Assembly (NCBI GenBank): GCA_964579305.1
Contig: CAZOGY010000007.1
Coordinates: 1 to 61,008, forward strand
DNA: 61,008 nucleotides
Source: JBCBWG01 sp964579305
Lineage (GTDB): Bacteria; Pseudomonadota; Alphaproteobacteria; Rhizobiales; Hyphomicrobiaceae
Direction: 5' to 3'
Part shown: in pieces, positions 36,505 through 45,296 of the stretch
Layout: each line of letters opens with the position of its first letter
Numbering within the stretch: the stretch's first letter is position 1
Translations under genes and position numbers: made by a program
The notes under the pieces: model-generated
Seen by the model: the letters and a program-made list of their open reading frames with translations, nothing else
What the model was told of the DNA's origin: nothing
The model's database searches: none

Positions 36505-37794
36505 ATGAGTGCGACGGAGCGTGCTGGCGATGAGACGGACAGCGGTCTAAGCAAGCGCGGGGCGCGCAATCACCGGTTGCGCAAGGCGGTGCATCGCCAC
36601 AAGCCGATCTCGCGCCGCGGCCTTCAAGAACGCCTGTTCACGATGGCCTTTTCCGGTCTTGTCTACCCGCAGATCTGGGAAGATCCCGTTGTCGATATGA
36701 AGGCGCTGGACCTCAAAGACGGCGATCATCTCGTCGCGATTGCGTCAGGCGGCTGCAACATTCTGAGTTATCTGACGACGGCAGACATCAAAGTCACCGC
36801 AATCGATCTCAATCCGGCCCACGTTGCACTCAACAAGCTGAAACGCGCCGCGGTGAAGCACTTGCCGGACTACCAGGCGTTCCATCGCTTTTTTGCCGAG
36901 GCCGATGCGCGCCAGAACGTCGACGCCTATTTCAACCATATCCGCCCGCATCTCGACACCGATACCCAAAAATACTGGGAATCACGCAATGTCGTGGGGC
37001 GCCGGCGCATTGGGTATTTCGGCTCCAACCTGTATCGCCATGGCCTGCTTGGCACATTCATCGGTGCCAGCCATTTGCTTGCGCGTGTTCATGGCCGCAA
37101 CCCGCGTAAGCTGCTTGCTGCCCGTTCGATGGAAGAGCAGCGCGCCATTTTCGACGCTGAGCTGGCGCCTTTGTTCGACAAGAAACACATCCGCTGGTTG
37201 CTCAACAAACCATCGGCACTGTTTGGCCTGGGCATCCCGCCGTCACAGTTCGAAGCGCTGAAGGGCGATGAACAGTATATGGCGCAGGTCCTGCGTGAGC
37301 GGCTTGAGCGTCTGGCATGCGACTTCGACCTCAAAGACAACTATTTCGCGTGGCAGGCTTTTGGGCGCCGTTATGCCAGCGGCGGTGCGGGTCCATTGCC
37401 GCCCTATCTGCAGCGCGAAAACTTTGAAACGTTGCGCGGGCGCGTTGAAAACATCGACGTGCAGCACCGCTCGTACACCGAGTTCCTGGCCGCGCAGGAA
37501 CCGGAGACGCTTGACTGCTATGTCCTGCTTGATGCGCAGGACTGGATGACGCCGGAAATGTTGACCGGGCTGTGGACCGAGATTGCGCGGACGGCGAAAA
37601 CAGGTGCCCGCGTGATCTTCCGGACGGCTGGCGAACCCACCATCCTGCCGGGCAAGATCCCCGATGAGATCCTGGCGCAGTTCTCCTATGACGAAGAGCG
37701 CTGCAAGGCGCTGACCAAGGAAGACCGCTCCTCGATCTACGGTGGGTTCCATCTTTACATCAAGAAATCACCAGCCGAACGGAGCGCGGCGTGA
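36505..37794 (+). CDS. btaA: BtaA: SAM:diacylglycerol 3-amino-3-carboxypropyl transferase
   Basis: BtaA transfers the 3-amino-3-carboxypropyl group of SAM to diacylglycerol, the first step to the phosphorus-free betaine lipid DGTS. The 429 aa product has the N-terminal FSGLVYPQIWEDPVVDMKAL region and a SAM-binding DHLVAIASGGCNILSYL motif near residue 75, typical of the DUF3419/BtaA family. Its stop overlaps the next gene by four bases (GTGA at 37791), so btaA and btaB form one operon. In Sinorhizobium and Rhodobacter such lipids replace phospholipids under phosphate limitation. An ATG at 36495 is out of frame. Confidence 0.93.
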   Translation: MSATERAGDETDSGLSKRGARNHRLRKAVHRHKPISRRGLQERLFTMAFSGLVYPQIWEDPVVDMKALDLKDGDHLVAIASGGCNILSYLTTADIKVTAIDLNPAHVALNKLKRAAVKHLPDYQAFHRFFAEADARQNVDAYFNHIRPHLDTDTQKYWESRNVVGRRRIGYFGSNLYRHGLLGTFIGASHLLARVHGRNPRKLLAARSMEEQRAIFDAELAPLFDKKHIRWLLNKPSALFGLGIPPSQFEALKGDEQYMAQVLRERLERLACDFDLKDNYFAWQAFGRRYASGGAGPLPPYLQRENFETLRGRVENIDVQHRSYTEFLAAQEPETLDCYVLLDAQDWMTPEMLTGLWTEIARTAKTGARVIFRTAGEPTILPGKIPDEILAQFSYDEERCKALTKEDRSSIYGGFHLYIKKSPAERSAA

Positions 37795-38480
37795 GTTCAG
37801 CAAAGACGGGAGATGCCGCCACGCACATGGACGGCATCTACCGCTATCAGCGCCACATCTACGATCTCACCCGCAAATATTTCCTGCTGGGCCGAGATCG
37901 TCTGTTGGCGGATCTCGATCCGCCCGATGGTGGCAATGTTGTCGAGATCGGGTGCGGGACTGCGCGCAACCTGATCCTGGCGGCGGAGCGCTATCCCAAC
38001 GCGCGGTTCTATGGCTTTGACATTTCAGAAGAGATGTTGGTGACCGCGCGCGCTGCGGTTGCCAAAGCGGGTCTTTCGGAGCGTGTCACGCTGGCGCAGG
38101 GCGATGCCACGGATTTTGATCTGCGCACAATGTTTGGGATCGGCGCAGCTGACCGGGCTTTCTGCTCCTATACGCTGTCGATGATCCCCCCTTGGCAAGG
38201 TGTCCTGCCGGCCGCAATCGATTGTCTTGCGCCCGGCGGCCGCTTTCACATCGTCGATTTCGGACAGCAGTCGGGTTTGCCAAAAGCGTTTCGGGCCGGC
38301 CTGTTTGCCTGGCTGAATACGTTCTCTGTGCATCCGCGGGCCGACCTCGAAGAGGCATTGCGCGCTGTGGTTGCCGAGAAGGGCGCGCGCCTGCGGTTTG
38401 AACGGCTGTATCGTGGTTATGCGGACTACGCGGTTGTCACAGCCGCAGCGGCCGACGAGAGCGGCGCGGGTTCGGCTTGA
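37791..38480 (+). CDS. btaB: BtaB: DGHS N-methyltransferase
   Basis: BtaB adds three methyl groups to diacylglycerylhomoserine, giving the betaine lipid DGTS. The 229 aa product has the class I methyltransferase SAM motif NVVEIGCGTARNLILAAE near residue 45, ARFYGFDISEEML (motif II) and SYTLSMIPPW (motif IV). The GTG start overlaps the btaA stop (GTGA), so it is translationally coupled to its pathway partner. The assignment is strengthened by adjacency to btaA. Confidence 0.93.
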   Translation: MSSAKTGDAATHMDGIYRYQRHIYDLTRKYFLLGRDRLLADLDPPDGGNVVEIGCGTARNLILAAERYPNARFYGFDISEEMLVTARAAVAKAGLSERVTLAQGDATDFDLRTMFGIGAADRAFCSYTLSMIPPWQGVLPAAIDCLAPGGRFHIVDFGQQSGLPKAFRAGLFAWLNTFSVHPRADLEEALRAVVAEKGARLRFERLYRGYADYAVVTAAAADESGAGSA

Positions 38481-38522
38481 AGCCCAGCCGGTTTCGGCGG
38501 AACCGCCTGAGCCGGATGGGCG

Positions 38523-38966
38523 CTACCGGCTGCAGCGGCGGGCGTGTTCTTTGGCCAGTTCCTTGCCGACTTCGGCGCTGAGCATAAGCCCGCGCGAAAT
38601 CTGTGCGGGGGTCAGGGACTTTGACTGTGCACTGCGCAAAAGGGCCGGCGCCTGGTCAGCTTCGCGTACACCGGCGACAAGTTGGGGACAGGTCAAAGAA
38701 GCCTTTTCCAGTCGGAATGCAAACAGCCGCACGCCGGCGGCATACGTGCGCGCATCGAACGGTTTGTTGACCCAATCGCGCGATTGATCCGCCCGCAGCG
38801 CGATCAACGCGCGCCGCCGCGCGGCAATGCAGGCGCCGCTGTCGTCCACGCAGCGCAGGCCAGCCTGTGCCGACAGCAAGTTGCTTCCCGACGTGACGCA
38901 GCCGCTCAACGCGACAGTCGCGCCCAGGTAAGCGAACACCAATGCGCGCGATCGAGCCGATGTCAT
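38523..38966 (-). CDS. Putative lipoprotein
   Basis: The product is 147 aa from the ATG at 38966, with a lipoprotein signal peptide ending in the lipobox LSGC. The mature part has a few Cys residues (CVDDSGACIAARR, LTCPQL, ARRCSR) that could form disulfides, and no recognised family. A Met 12 codons upstream (39002) is an alternative start. It is divergent from the quinone oxidoreductase. Confidence 0.6.
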   Translation of the reverse strand: MTSARSRALVFAYLGATVALSGCVTSGSNLLSAQAGLRCVDDSGACIAARRRALIALRADQSRDWVNKPFDARTYAAGVRLFAFRLEKASLTCPQLVAGVREADQAPALLRSAQSKSLTPAQISRGLMLSAEVGKELAKEHARRCSR

Positions 38967-39134
38967 GTTAGGCCGCAGTCTCGCATTGGCGCGTTTGTTC
39001 AAGTCCGCCTCCCTTTCAGCGCACGGCTGTTAGGCGGCGGACGTGGTGCAACTGTGGCGCAGTCATGCGACACCAGTTAGCTTCGCGCGAAGCTGTGATT
39101 TGGCAGACGCAAAACAAGCCAGGGAGGCACGACA

Positions 39135-40109
39135 ATGGTGCATGCAATCCGCATTCACGAGCACGGCGGTCCAGACGCCATGAAATGGGAAGAGGTGACC
39201 GTCGGTGATCCCGGTGAGGGCGAAATCCGGGTCAAGCACCACGCGGTCGGTCTCAACTATATCGATACGTATCAACGCTCCGGTCTTTATAAGCTGCCAA
39301 GTCTCCCGGCCGTGCTGGGTATGGAAGGCGCTGGTGAAGTCGTGGCGGTTGGCAAGGACGCCAACGATTTCAAAGTTGGCGACCGGATCGCTTATGCAAA
39401 CCCGATGGGCAGCTACAGCGAAGAGCGGTTGATGCCGGCTGCGCGCGCCGTGAAACTGCCCGATGCGATTTCCTACGAGCAAGCGGCTGCGATGATGCTG
39501 CAGGGCATGACCGTGCGGTATCTGCTGCGCCAGACGTTCATCGTCGGTCCGGATACGACTTTGTTGTTCCATGCGGCCGCGGGCGGCGTCGGCCTGATTG
39601 CGTGCCAGTGGGCCAAGCATCTCGGCGCTACCGTGATCGGCACGGCCGGCTCAGAGGAAAAGTGCGAATTGGCCAAGGCGCACGGTGCAACCCACTGCAT
39701 CAACTACAAGACCGAAGACTTCGTCGCGCGGGTCAAGGAAATCACGGGTGGCAAGGGCTGTGACGTGGTCTACGACTCGATTGGTGCAGACACCTATCCA
39801 AAGTCGCTGGATTGCCTTCGCCCGCTTGGGCTGTTCGTCACGTTCGGCAACGCATCAGGTCCGATCACCAATTTTGACATTCCCATGCTTGCCGCGAAGG
39901 GCTCGCTGTATGTGACGCGGCCGACGCTGTTTACCTACACGGCTGAGCGGGAGGATTTGCTGGCGAATGCCAACGACCTGTTCGATGTGGTGTCGTCCGG
40001 CGCCGTGAAAATCGAGGTGAACCAGACCTATCCGCTGAAAGACGCTGCGCAGGCGCACAAGGATTTGGAGGCCCGCAAAACAACCGGCTCAACGATCTTG
40101 AAGCCGTGA
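39135..40109 (+). CDS. qor: Quinone oxidoreductase (zeta-crystallin-like, NADPH-dependent)
   Basis: The product is a 324 aa zinc-free MDR-family enzyme. The GroES-like domain has HHAVGLNYIDTYQRSGLY and the Rossmann domain has AAAGGVGLIACQWAKHLGA with VIGTAGSEEK. There are no Cys/His zinc ligands typical of alcohol dehydrogenases. The Asn-Tyr-Ile-Asp motif and DVVYDSIGADTY match Qor, which reduces quinones by single electrons or hydride in detoxification. AGGGAGGC precedes the ATG. It is followed by a GST on the same strand 138 bp further, which may indicate joint stress use. Confidence 0.92.
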   Translation: MVHAIRIHEHGGPDAMKWEEVTVGDPGEGEIRVKHHAVGLNYIDTYQRSGLYKLPSLPAVLGMEGAGEVVAVGKDANDFKVGDRIAYANPMGSYSEERLMPAARAVKLPDAISYEQAAAMMLQGMTVRYLLRQTFIVGPDTTLLFHAAAGGVGLIACQWAKHLGATVIGTAGSEEKCELAKAHGATHCINYKTEDFVARVKEITGGKGCDVVYDSIGADTYPKSLDCLRPLGLFVTFGNASGPITNFDIPMLAAKGSLYVTRPTLFTYTAEREDLLANANDLFDVVSSGAVKIEVNQTYPLKDAAQAHKDLEARKTTGSTILKP

Positions 40110-40247
40110 CATGCTGATCGTGGATGCGGGCGCGGCGGTTGCCGTTGACGCGCGCTTGATCGCCGCGCATGCATCCAGATTGTCGCAGGCCGCGTTTGGG
40201 AAGGGGACCGCGCTTTCCGCGCCCCCTCAGTCCCAAGGATCTTCGTG

Positions 40248-40952
40248 ATGACCCAGCGACCGATCGAATTGCACATGTGGCCGACGCCGAACGGCTTTAA
40301 GATCACGCTGATGCTGGAAGCGTGCGCGCTTCCCTATGACGTCAAATTTGTGAACATCGGGGCCGGCGATCAATTCAAGCCTGAATTCCTCGCGATCAGC
40401 CCGAATAACCGGATGCCGGCCATCGTTGATCCGGACGGTCCCGGCGGCACGCCCATTTCGGTCTTTGAATCCGGTGCAATCCTTCAATATCTCGGCCGCA
40501 AGACGGGCCAATTCTACCCAACCGACGAACGGGCGCGCGTCCAAGTCGACGAGTGGCTGATGTGGCAGATGGGCGGTGTTGGTCCGATGGCCGGGCAATG
40601 CCACCACTTCAAGAACTACGCCCCTGAAAAGATTCCCTACGCCATCGACCGCTATGTCAACGAAGTGAACCGGCTCTATGGCGTTTTGAACAAGCGCCTG
40701 GATGGTCGCGATTTCGTTGCAGGCGATTATTCGATTGCGGATATGGCGATCTATCCATGGGCGCGGTTGTGGGAACGGCAGGGCCAGGACATTGCTGAAT
40801 TCCCCAACATGAAGGCGTGGTTCGACCGGATCGAGGCGCGGCCTGAGGTGGAAAAGGCGCTGGCCGTCGGCAAAGAAGAGCGCGCGAAGTTCAATCTGGC
40901 CGATGACAAGAATGCGCAGTCGGTTTTGTTTGGTCAGCGCGCGCGATCCTGA
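40248..40952 (+). CDS. Glutathione S-transferase family (YfcG/YghU-like)
   Basis: The product is 234 aa. The thioredoxin-fold N-terminal part begins IELHMWPTPNGFKITLMLEA, which matches the YfcG-like group of bacterial GST proteins that act as disulfide-bond oxidoreductases with Thr/Asn near the glutathione thiol. NNRMPAIVD and FESGAILQYLGRKTG are the glutathione-binding segments, and MWQMGGVGPMAGQ starts the C-terminal helical domain. A GTG one codon upstream (40245) is a second start option. AAGGAT lies in front. Confidence 0.9.
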   Translation: MTQRPIELHMWPTPNGFKITLMLEACALPYDVKFVNIGAGDQFKPEFLAISPNNRMPAIVDPDGPGGTPISVFESGAILQYLGRKTGQFYPTDERARVQVDEWLMWQMGGVGPMAGQCHHFKNYAPEKIPYAIDRYVNEVNRLYGVLNKRLDGRDFVAGDYSIADMAIYPWARLWERQGQDIAEFPNMKAWFDRIEARPEVEKALAVGKEERAKFNLADDKNAQSVLFGQRARS

Positions 40953-41059
40953 CGGTGCGCTGGGCGAACGAAAGCGCAGCCGCGTCGCTTGGAGCCCTCA
41001 CCTCACCGCTTTGTCGGGACAGCGCGAGCCGTTCGCGCTTGGAGTGTCGATCACGACAT

Positions 41060-41212
41060 TAAAAGCGTGTCGCAACAAATGCGCCTCGCTTTAGGTTTAT
41101 GTGGCTCACGGCTGTTCCCTCGCTACGCTCGGGGCCTCCGCCAGGGCGGCGCTTGTGCCGAGCCGCAGTCGCCGCCTTATGGCTGAAGCCGGTTTCACAC
41201 GACATGCGTTAG
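41060..41212 (+). repeat. R2 palindromic repeat, copy A (internally diverged)
   Basis: This element is related to 47039-47211 and 60898-61008. The left end reads TAAAAGCGTGTCGC, with AAATGCGCCTCGCTTTA next, allowing a short hairpin TAAAGCG/CGCTTTA. The right end reads ACGACATGCGTTAG, the inverse of the left. The interior differs from the other copies. The right-end TTA on the plus strand is the TAA stop codon of rnd on the minus strand. Confidence 0.7.
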
Positions 41213-42387
41213 GTCGTGGTCGATCCAGCGTCGGGCATCGCCAGCGGGACTGGAACCACGCGATTGCCTTGAACGGTCAGGGCAATCTCGCCGGCTTTCA
41301 ACCGCAGGGCACGCTCGCCGAATAACTGGCGGCGCCATCCGGTCATGGCAGGTACGTCCGGTTCGTCTTCGGTTGCAATCCGCTCGAGATCATCGCTGTC
41401 GGCGATCAGCTTTGGTGCAACCTGATGGTCTGCGGCGCAGGCCTTGAGCAGGACCTTGAGAAGGTCGAGCAAGGCTGCATGCTCCGCGCTCAATGCACGA
41501 CCCGCGCGCGGGGAAGGCACGCCGTCGAGCGAACGCTTCAGGCCCTCGTGGATCGCCGATATGACGCCGCGCGCACGTGCGGACCGGTGAAAACCGTCGG
41601 GCAAAGCGCGCATGCCGGCCAGTCCTTCCTGGTCACGTGGCGCCTGGTTTGCCAGTTCGTATAGCACGTCATCCTTGAGCACGCGGGCGCGGGGCACGTT
41701 TTCGGACTGGGCAATGCGTTCGCGCCAGGCCGCCAGTTCGGTCAGAACAGCCATGGCGCGGCGGTTTTTCACGCGCATTTTGAGGCGGCGCCAAGCGTCC
41801 TCGGGCCGCGTCATGTACGTGTTCGGCGCGGTCAGGATTGCCATCTCCTCGTTGAGCCAACCGCTCCTGTTTGTTTTCTCAAGCTGGCGTGACAAGGTCC
41901 GGTAGATGCCGCGCAAGTGGGTGACGTCAGCCAGCGCGTAAGCCAGTTGGCGATCAGACAGCGGGCGCTTTGACCAATCGGTGAAACGAGCGCCTTTGTC
42001 GACGTCTTCACCGGTGACCTTTTTGACCAGATTGAGATAGCTGACGCTGTCGCCGAAGCCGCAGACCATGGCGGCAACCTGGGTGTCGAACAATGGCGCC
42101 GGGATCAGCTTGGCCTCGTACCACATGATCTCGACATCCTGCCGGGCGGCATGGAAGACCTTGGTCACGCGCGTGTCGGCCATCAGATCGTAAAACGGGG
42201 CAAGATCTAACCCGCGCGCGAGCGGGTCGACGATCATGGCTTCATCTTCGCTCGCGACCTGGATCAGGCACAACTTCGGCCAGAACGTCGTCTCGCGCAG
42301 AAACTCCGTGTCGACCGTGACATATTCGTGGTTTGATAAGCGCCCGCAGGCTTGGGCGAGCGCATCCGTTGACGTGATAACCTGCAT
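41209..42387 (-). CDS. rnd: Ribonuclease D
   Basis: The product is a 392 aa 3'-5' exoribonuclease of the DEDD superfamily that trims tRNA 3' ends. The first exonuclease motif has DTEFLRETTFWPKLCLIQVA with Asp26 and Glu28. Motif III is DVTHL in SDRQLAYALADVTHLRGIY. An HRDC domain follows (WRERIAQSENVPRARVLKD). The start at 42387 gives the usual MQVITSTDAL N-terminus. The open frame to 42444 adds 19 residues without similarity. The final codons GDAGSTTT-TAA end inside an R2 repeat. Confidence 0.93.
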   Translation of the reverse strand: MQVITSTDALAQACGRLSNHEYVTVDTEFLRETTFWPKLCLIQVASEDEAMIVDPLARGLDLAPFYDLMADTRVTKVFHAARQDVEIMWYEAKLIPAPLFDTQVAAMVCGFGDSVSYLNLVKKVTGEDVDKGARFTDWSKRPLSDRQLAYALADVTHLRGIYRTLSRQLEKTNRSGWLNEEMAILTAPNTYMTRPEDAWRRLKMRVKNRRAMAVLTELAAWRERIAQSENVPRARVLKDDVLYELANQAPRDQEGLAGMRALPDGFHRSARARGVISAIHEGLKRSLDGVPSPRAGRALSAEHAALLDLLKVLLKACAADHQVAPKLIADSDDLERIATEDEPDVPAMTGWRRQLFGERALRLKAGEIALTVQGNRVVPVPLAMPDAGSTTT

Positions 42388-42472
42388 GCTTCCGCTATAA
42401 ATCAGGCAAGGTGATTTGTCGCCAGCCTTAGCGTCATTTCCCAAAGGCTTTCAGGTTGGCGTTCGTGGGGCG

Positions 42473-42973
42473 TCAGGCGCGGCCGGTCGAACCGGCGCCG
42501 GTGTCGTCGTCGTCGTCCAAGTCGAAGTCGAAGGCATCGTCGCCGTCGTGATCCTCATCGTCGAGGTCGTCGGCCTGAGCGATCGCATGCTCCATCATCT
42601 CAACGATCTCTGAGACGGGGATTGTGAAGACGCCCGCCTCGCCCGCTTCAAACGATTCGCGCCAGACTTCATAACCGTCATCGTCTTCTGCCTGACCTGG
42701 AGGCTCGTCGCTCAAGTGCGTCACGCAGGTGCGCAGTACATCGCCTGCGAGCGGTGCATGCGCGATCACGGTGGCGGCCGTTTCGCCATTGGCGTCGCAA
42801 ATGTCGACGCCGGTTATGCGCACGTGCACGATCTGTCCCAGTTCATCGTTGCCGTCGATGCGGCTGATTACGACTCGGGAGGCGGGCTCCTGAGGGCGTG
42901 TTTCGTAACACCAGACCTGTCCGGGCGCGAAGGCGATATCGCTGGAATCCACGCTTGATGCTCCTTTGGCCAT
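42473..42973 (-). CDS. Hypothetical acidic protein
   Basis: The product is 166 aa and I recognise no family. It begins with a small beta-rich part (FAPGQVWCYETRP, ASRVVISRIDG, QIVHVRITGVDI) and ends with a very acidic tail (DDLDDEDHDGDDAFDFDLDD). It lies downstream of aspS on the opposite strand and upstream of rnd on the same strand, 85 bp from the rnd start. The consistent hydrophobic pattern in the N-terminal part suggests a real gene. It is predicted to be cytoplasmic, with no signal peptide. Confidence 0.6.
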   Translation of the reverse strand: MAKGASSVDSSDIAFAPGQVWCYETRPQEPASRVVISRIDGNDELGQIVHVRITGVDICDANGETAATVIAHAPLAGDVLRTCVTHLSDEPPGQAEDDDGYEVWRESFEAGEAGVFTIPVSEIVEMMEHAIAQADDLDDEDHDGDDAFDFDLDDDDDTGAGSTGRA

Positions 42974-43350
42974 TGCGCCGTTATTTCAAGGCGATCAGGA
43001 CGTTCGCAGGCGTTGGCGACCGATGGCAAAAGCCAGCTTCGGGCGCAAAAAGGACAACTCCGTGAAATGGCTGTCTGCGGACGTGATCTTGTCTGACAGA
43101 CATAGAATATGCCGGCACGCGCTGAATACCAAAAGGGCGCGCCCTTTGTTTGGGCTGGCAAACGACGCACAGGCGCGAGAGCATAACGGGAACACCCCCG
43201 GCCGTGAACCGAGGGTCGCACAGGGCATGCCCGGCGCACCTTGAGATCGCGGCACGGGAGCCAAGCTTCATCGGCTTGACAAGGCCCGGTGCGCATGTCT
43301 CCTGCCGCGCGATCATGAGACAACCGCAAGCCAGAAAGAGGCACGCCACC
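42974..43350. other. Divergent region upstream of aspS
   Basis: No gene was recognised in these 377 bp. Two perfect palindromes lie here: TGTCTG-A-CAGACA (43090-43102) and AAAGGGCGCGCCCTTT (43132-43147). Either could be an operator or hairpin. The region should hold promoters for aspS and for the acidic-protein gene. Confidence 0.5.
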
Positions 43351-45180
43351 ATGGCCGAGGCGCATCAGCACCGTTACCGTTCCCACACTTGCGGCGAGCT
43401 GCGCGAGGCCAATATCGGCGATACGGTTCGTATCTCCGGCTGGTGTCACCGCGTTTATGACATGGGCGGGCTGCTCTTCATCCAGCTACGCGACCACTAC
43501 GGCATCACCCAATGCGTGGCTGATCCGACCTCGCCGGTGTTTGCCACGATCGAGCGGTTGCGCTCGGAGTGGGTGGTCCGGGTTGATGGAACCGTGCGGC
43601 GGCGTCCTGAGGTTGACGGCAAGAGCACCGATAACCCGGATATGGCAACGGGAATGATCGAGGTTGTGATGGCCGAGGTTGAGGTGCTGTCGCAGGCCAA
43701 GGAACTGCCGCTTCCGGTGTTTGCAGAGCCCGACTATCCAGAAGATATTCGCCTGACGTATCGTTTCCTCGATTTGCGGCGCGAGACGATGCACGCGATC
43801 ATTATGAAGCGGCTTGAGATCACGCGTGCGATGCGGGCGGCGATGCATGAGGCGGGGTTTCATGAGTTTCCAACGCCAATTCTGACGGCGTCTTCACCCG
43901 AAGGCGCGCGCGACTTTCTGGTGCCAAGCCGCATTCATCAGGGCCGCTTTTATGCACTGCCGCAGGCACCGCAGCAGTATAAACAGCTCATCATGATGTC
44001 GGGGTTTGACCGGTATTTCCAGATTGCGCCGTGTTTTCGCGATGAGGATCCGCGTGCGGACCGTCTTCCCGGTGAGTTTTATCAGCTCGACGTTGAAATG
44101 AGCTTCATCGAGCAGGAGGACGTTTTCACGACGATGGAGCCCATTATTCGCAGCGTGTTTGAGCAGTTTGCCGATGGCAAGCCGGTTTCAAAGCCGTTCC
44201 GGCGGATCCCCTATGACGATGCGATTGCGAAATACGGGACGGACAAGCCGGACCTGCGCAACCCGATCGAAATGCAGGATGTGAGCGAGCATTTCCGCGG
44301 GTCTGGCTTCAAAGTGTTCGCCAACATGATCGAAAAGGACCCCAAAGCGCGGGTCTGGGCCATTCCGGCGCCGACCGGTGGGTCGCGCGCCTTCTGTGAC
44401 AGAATGAATTCGTGGGCGCAGGGCCAGGGCCAGCCGGGGCTTGGCTATATCTTCTTTCGCGAGGGTGAGGCGGCCGGGCCGATCGGCAAGAATATCGGGC
44501 CAGAACGCGCGGAAGCGATTCGCCAGCAGGTCAACCTGGGTGTCGGCGATGCGGTATTCTTCGCGGCGGGCAATCCAGCCAAATTCGCAAAGTTTGCCGG
44601 TGACGCGCGCGATAAGATCGGCGCGGAGTTGGAACTGGTGGATGAAAACCGGTTTGAACTCGCGTGGATCATCGACTTTCCCATGTATGAGTGGGATGAC
44701 GAGGCCAAAGCGGTCGGCTTTTCGCATAACCCGTTCTCGATGCCGCAAGGTGGCCTTGCCGCTCTGGAAGCGGCGGAGGCGGCCGGTACTGATGCGTTGC
44801 TCGACCTGAAAGCCCAGCAATACGACCTGGTTTGCAACGGCTATGAGATCGCGTCGGGATCGATCCGGAATCACATTCCAGAGACCATGATCAAGGCGTT
44901 CGGGATCGCTGGGATTGATGCGGCCGAGGTCGAAGCGCGGTTCGGTGCGCTTTACAAGGCGTTTCAGTACGGCGCGCCGCCGCATGGCGGCATGGCGGCC
45001 GGCCTAGAGCGGATCGTGATGCTTTTGACCGGCCAGAAGGCTGTCCGCGACGTCGCCTTGTTCCCGATGAACCAACAGGCCAACGATCTCTTGATGGGCG
45101 CGCCAAGCGATGTCGCCCCGAGCCAACTGCGCGAGCTTGGCCTGCGCCTTGCCCCAGGCAGCGGCGATAAAAAGGGTTGA
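43351..45180 (+). CDS. aspS: Aspartyl-tRNA synthetase
   Basis: The product is a 609 aa class IIb synthetase that charges tRNA-Asp (and possibly tRNA-Asn if non-discriminating). The N-terminal OB domain (GDTVRISGWCHRVYDMGGLL), the class II motif 1 region (RRETMHAIIMKRLEITRAMR), motif 2 (PQAPQQYKQLIMMSGFDRYFQ with FRDEDPRADR) and motif 3 (GGMAAGLERIVMLL) are all clear, plus the bacterial GAD insertion. The start at 43351 gives MAEAHQHRYRSHTCGELR, the normal N-terminus. The longer frame from 43150 is not supported. No gatCAB genes are in the window, so discrimination cannot be judged. Confidence 0.96.
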   Translation: MAEAHQHRYRSHTCGELREANIGDTVRISGWCHRVYDMGGLLFIQLRDHYGITQCVADPTSPVFATIERLRSEWVVRVDGTVRRRPEVDGKSTDNPDMATGMIEVVMAEVEVLSQAKELPLPVFAEPDYPEDIRLTYRFLDLRRETMHAIIMKRLEITRAMRAAMHEAGFHEFPTPILTASSPEGARDFLVPSRIHQGRFYALPQAPQQYKQLIMMSGFDRYFQIAPCFRDEDPRADRLPGEFYQLDVEMSFIEQEDVFTTMEPIIRSVFEQFADGKPVSKPFRRIPYDDAIAKYGTDKPDLRNPIEMQDVSEHFRGSGFKVFANMIEKDPKARVWAIPAPTGGSRAFCDRMNSWAQGQGQPGLGYIFFREGEAAGPIGKNIGPERAEAIRQQVNLGVGDAVFFAAGNPAKFAKFAGDARDKIGAELELVDENRFELAWIIDFPMYEWDDEAKAVGFSHNPFSMPQGGLAALEAAEAAGTDALLDLKAQQYDLVCNGYEIASGSIRNHIPETMIKAFGIAGIDAAEVEARFGALYKAFQYGAPPHGGMAAGLERIVMLLTGQKAVRDVALFPMNQQANDLLMGAPSDVAPSQLRELGLRLAPGSGDKKG

Positions 45181-45296
45181 GCGTGGGCCCGGCCGCTGCT
45201 TGCCGACATTTGCCTGCCCTTTCCGGGTGAGCCCCTACAACGCCGTCAACGCCGCCATAGTTGATCAGTGGTGTTGGCAGTTATGTGGGGGCGGGA

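Noticed and set aside
44188..44985. 265-codon open frame opposite aspS
   Set aside because: Shadow of a well-conserved gene. No similarity recognised.
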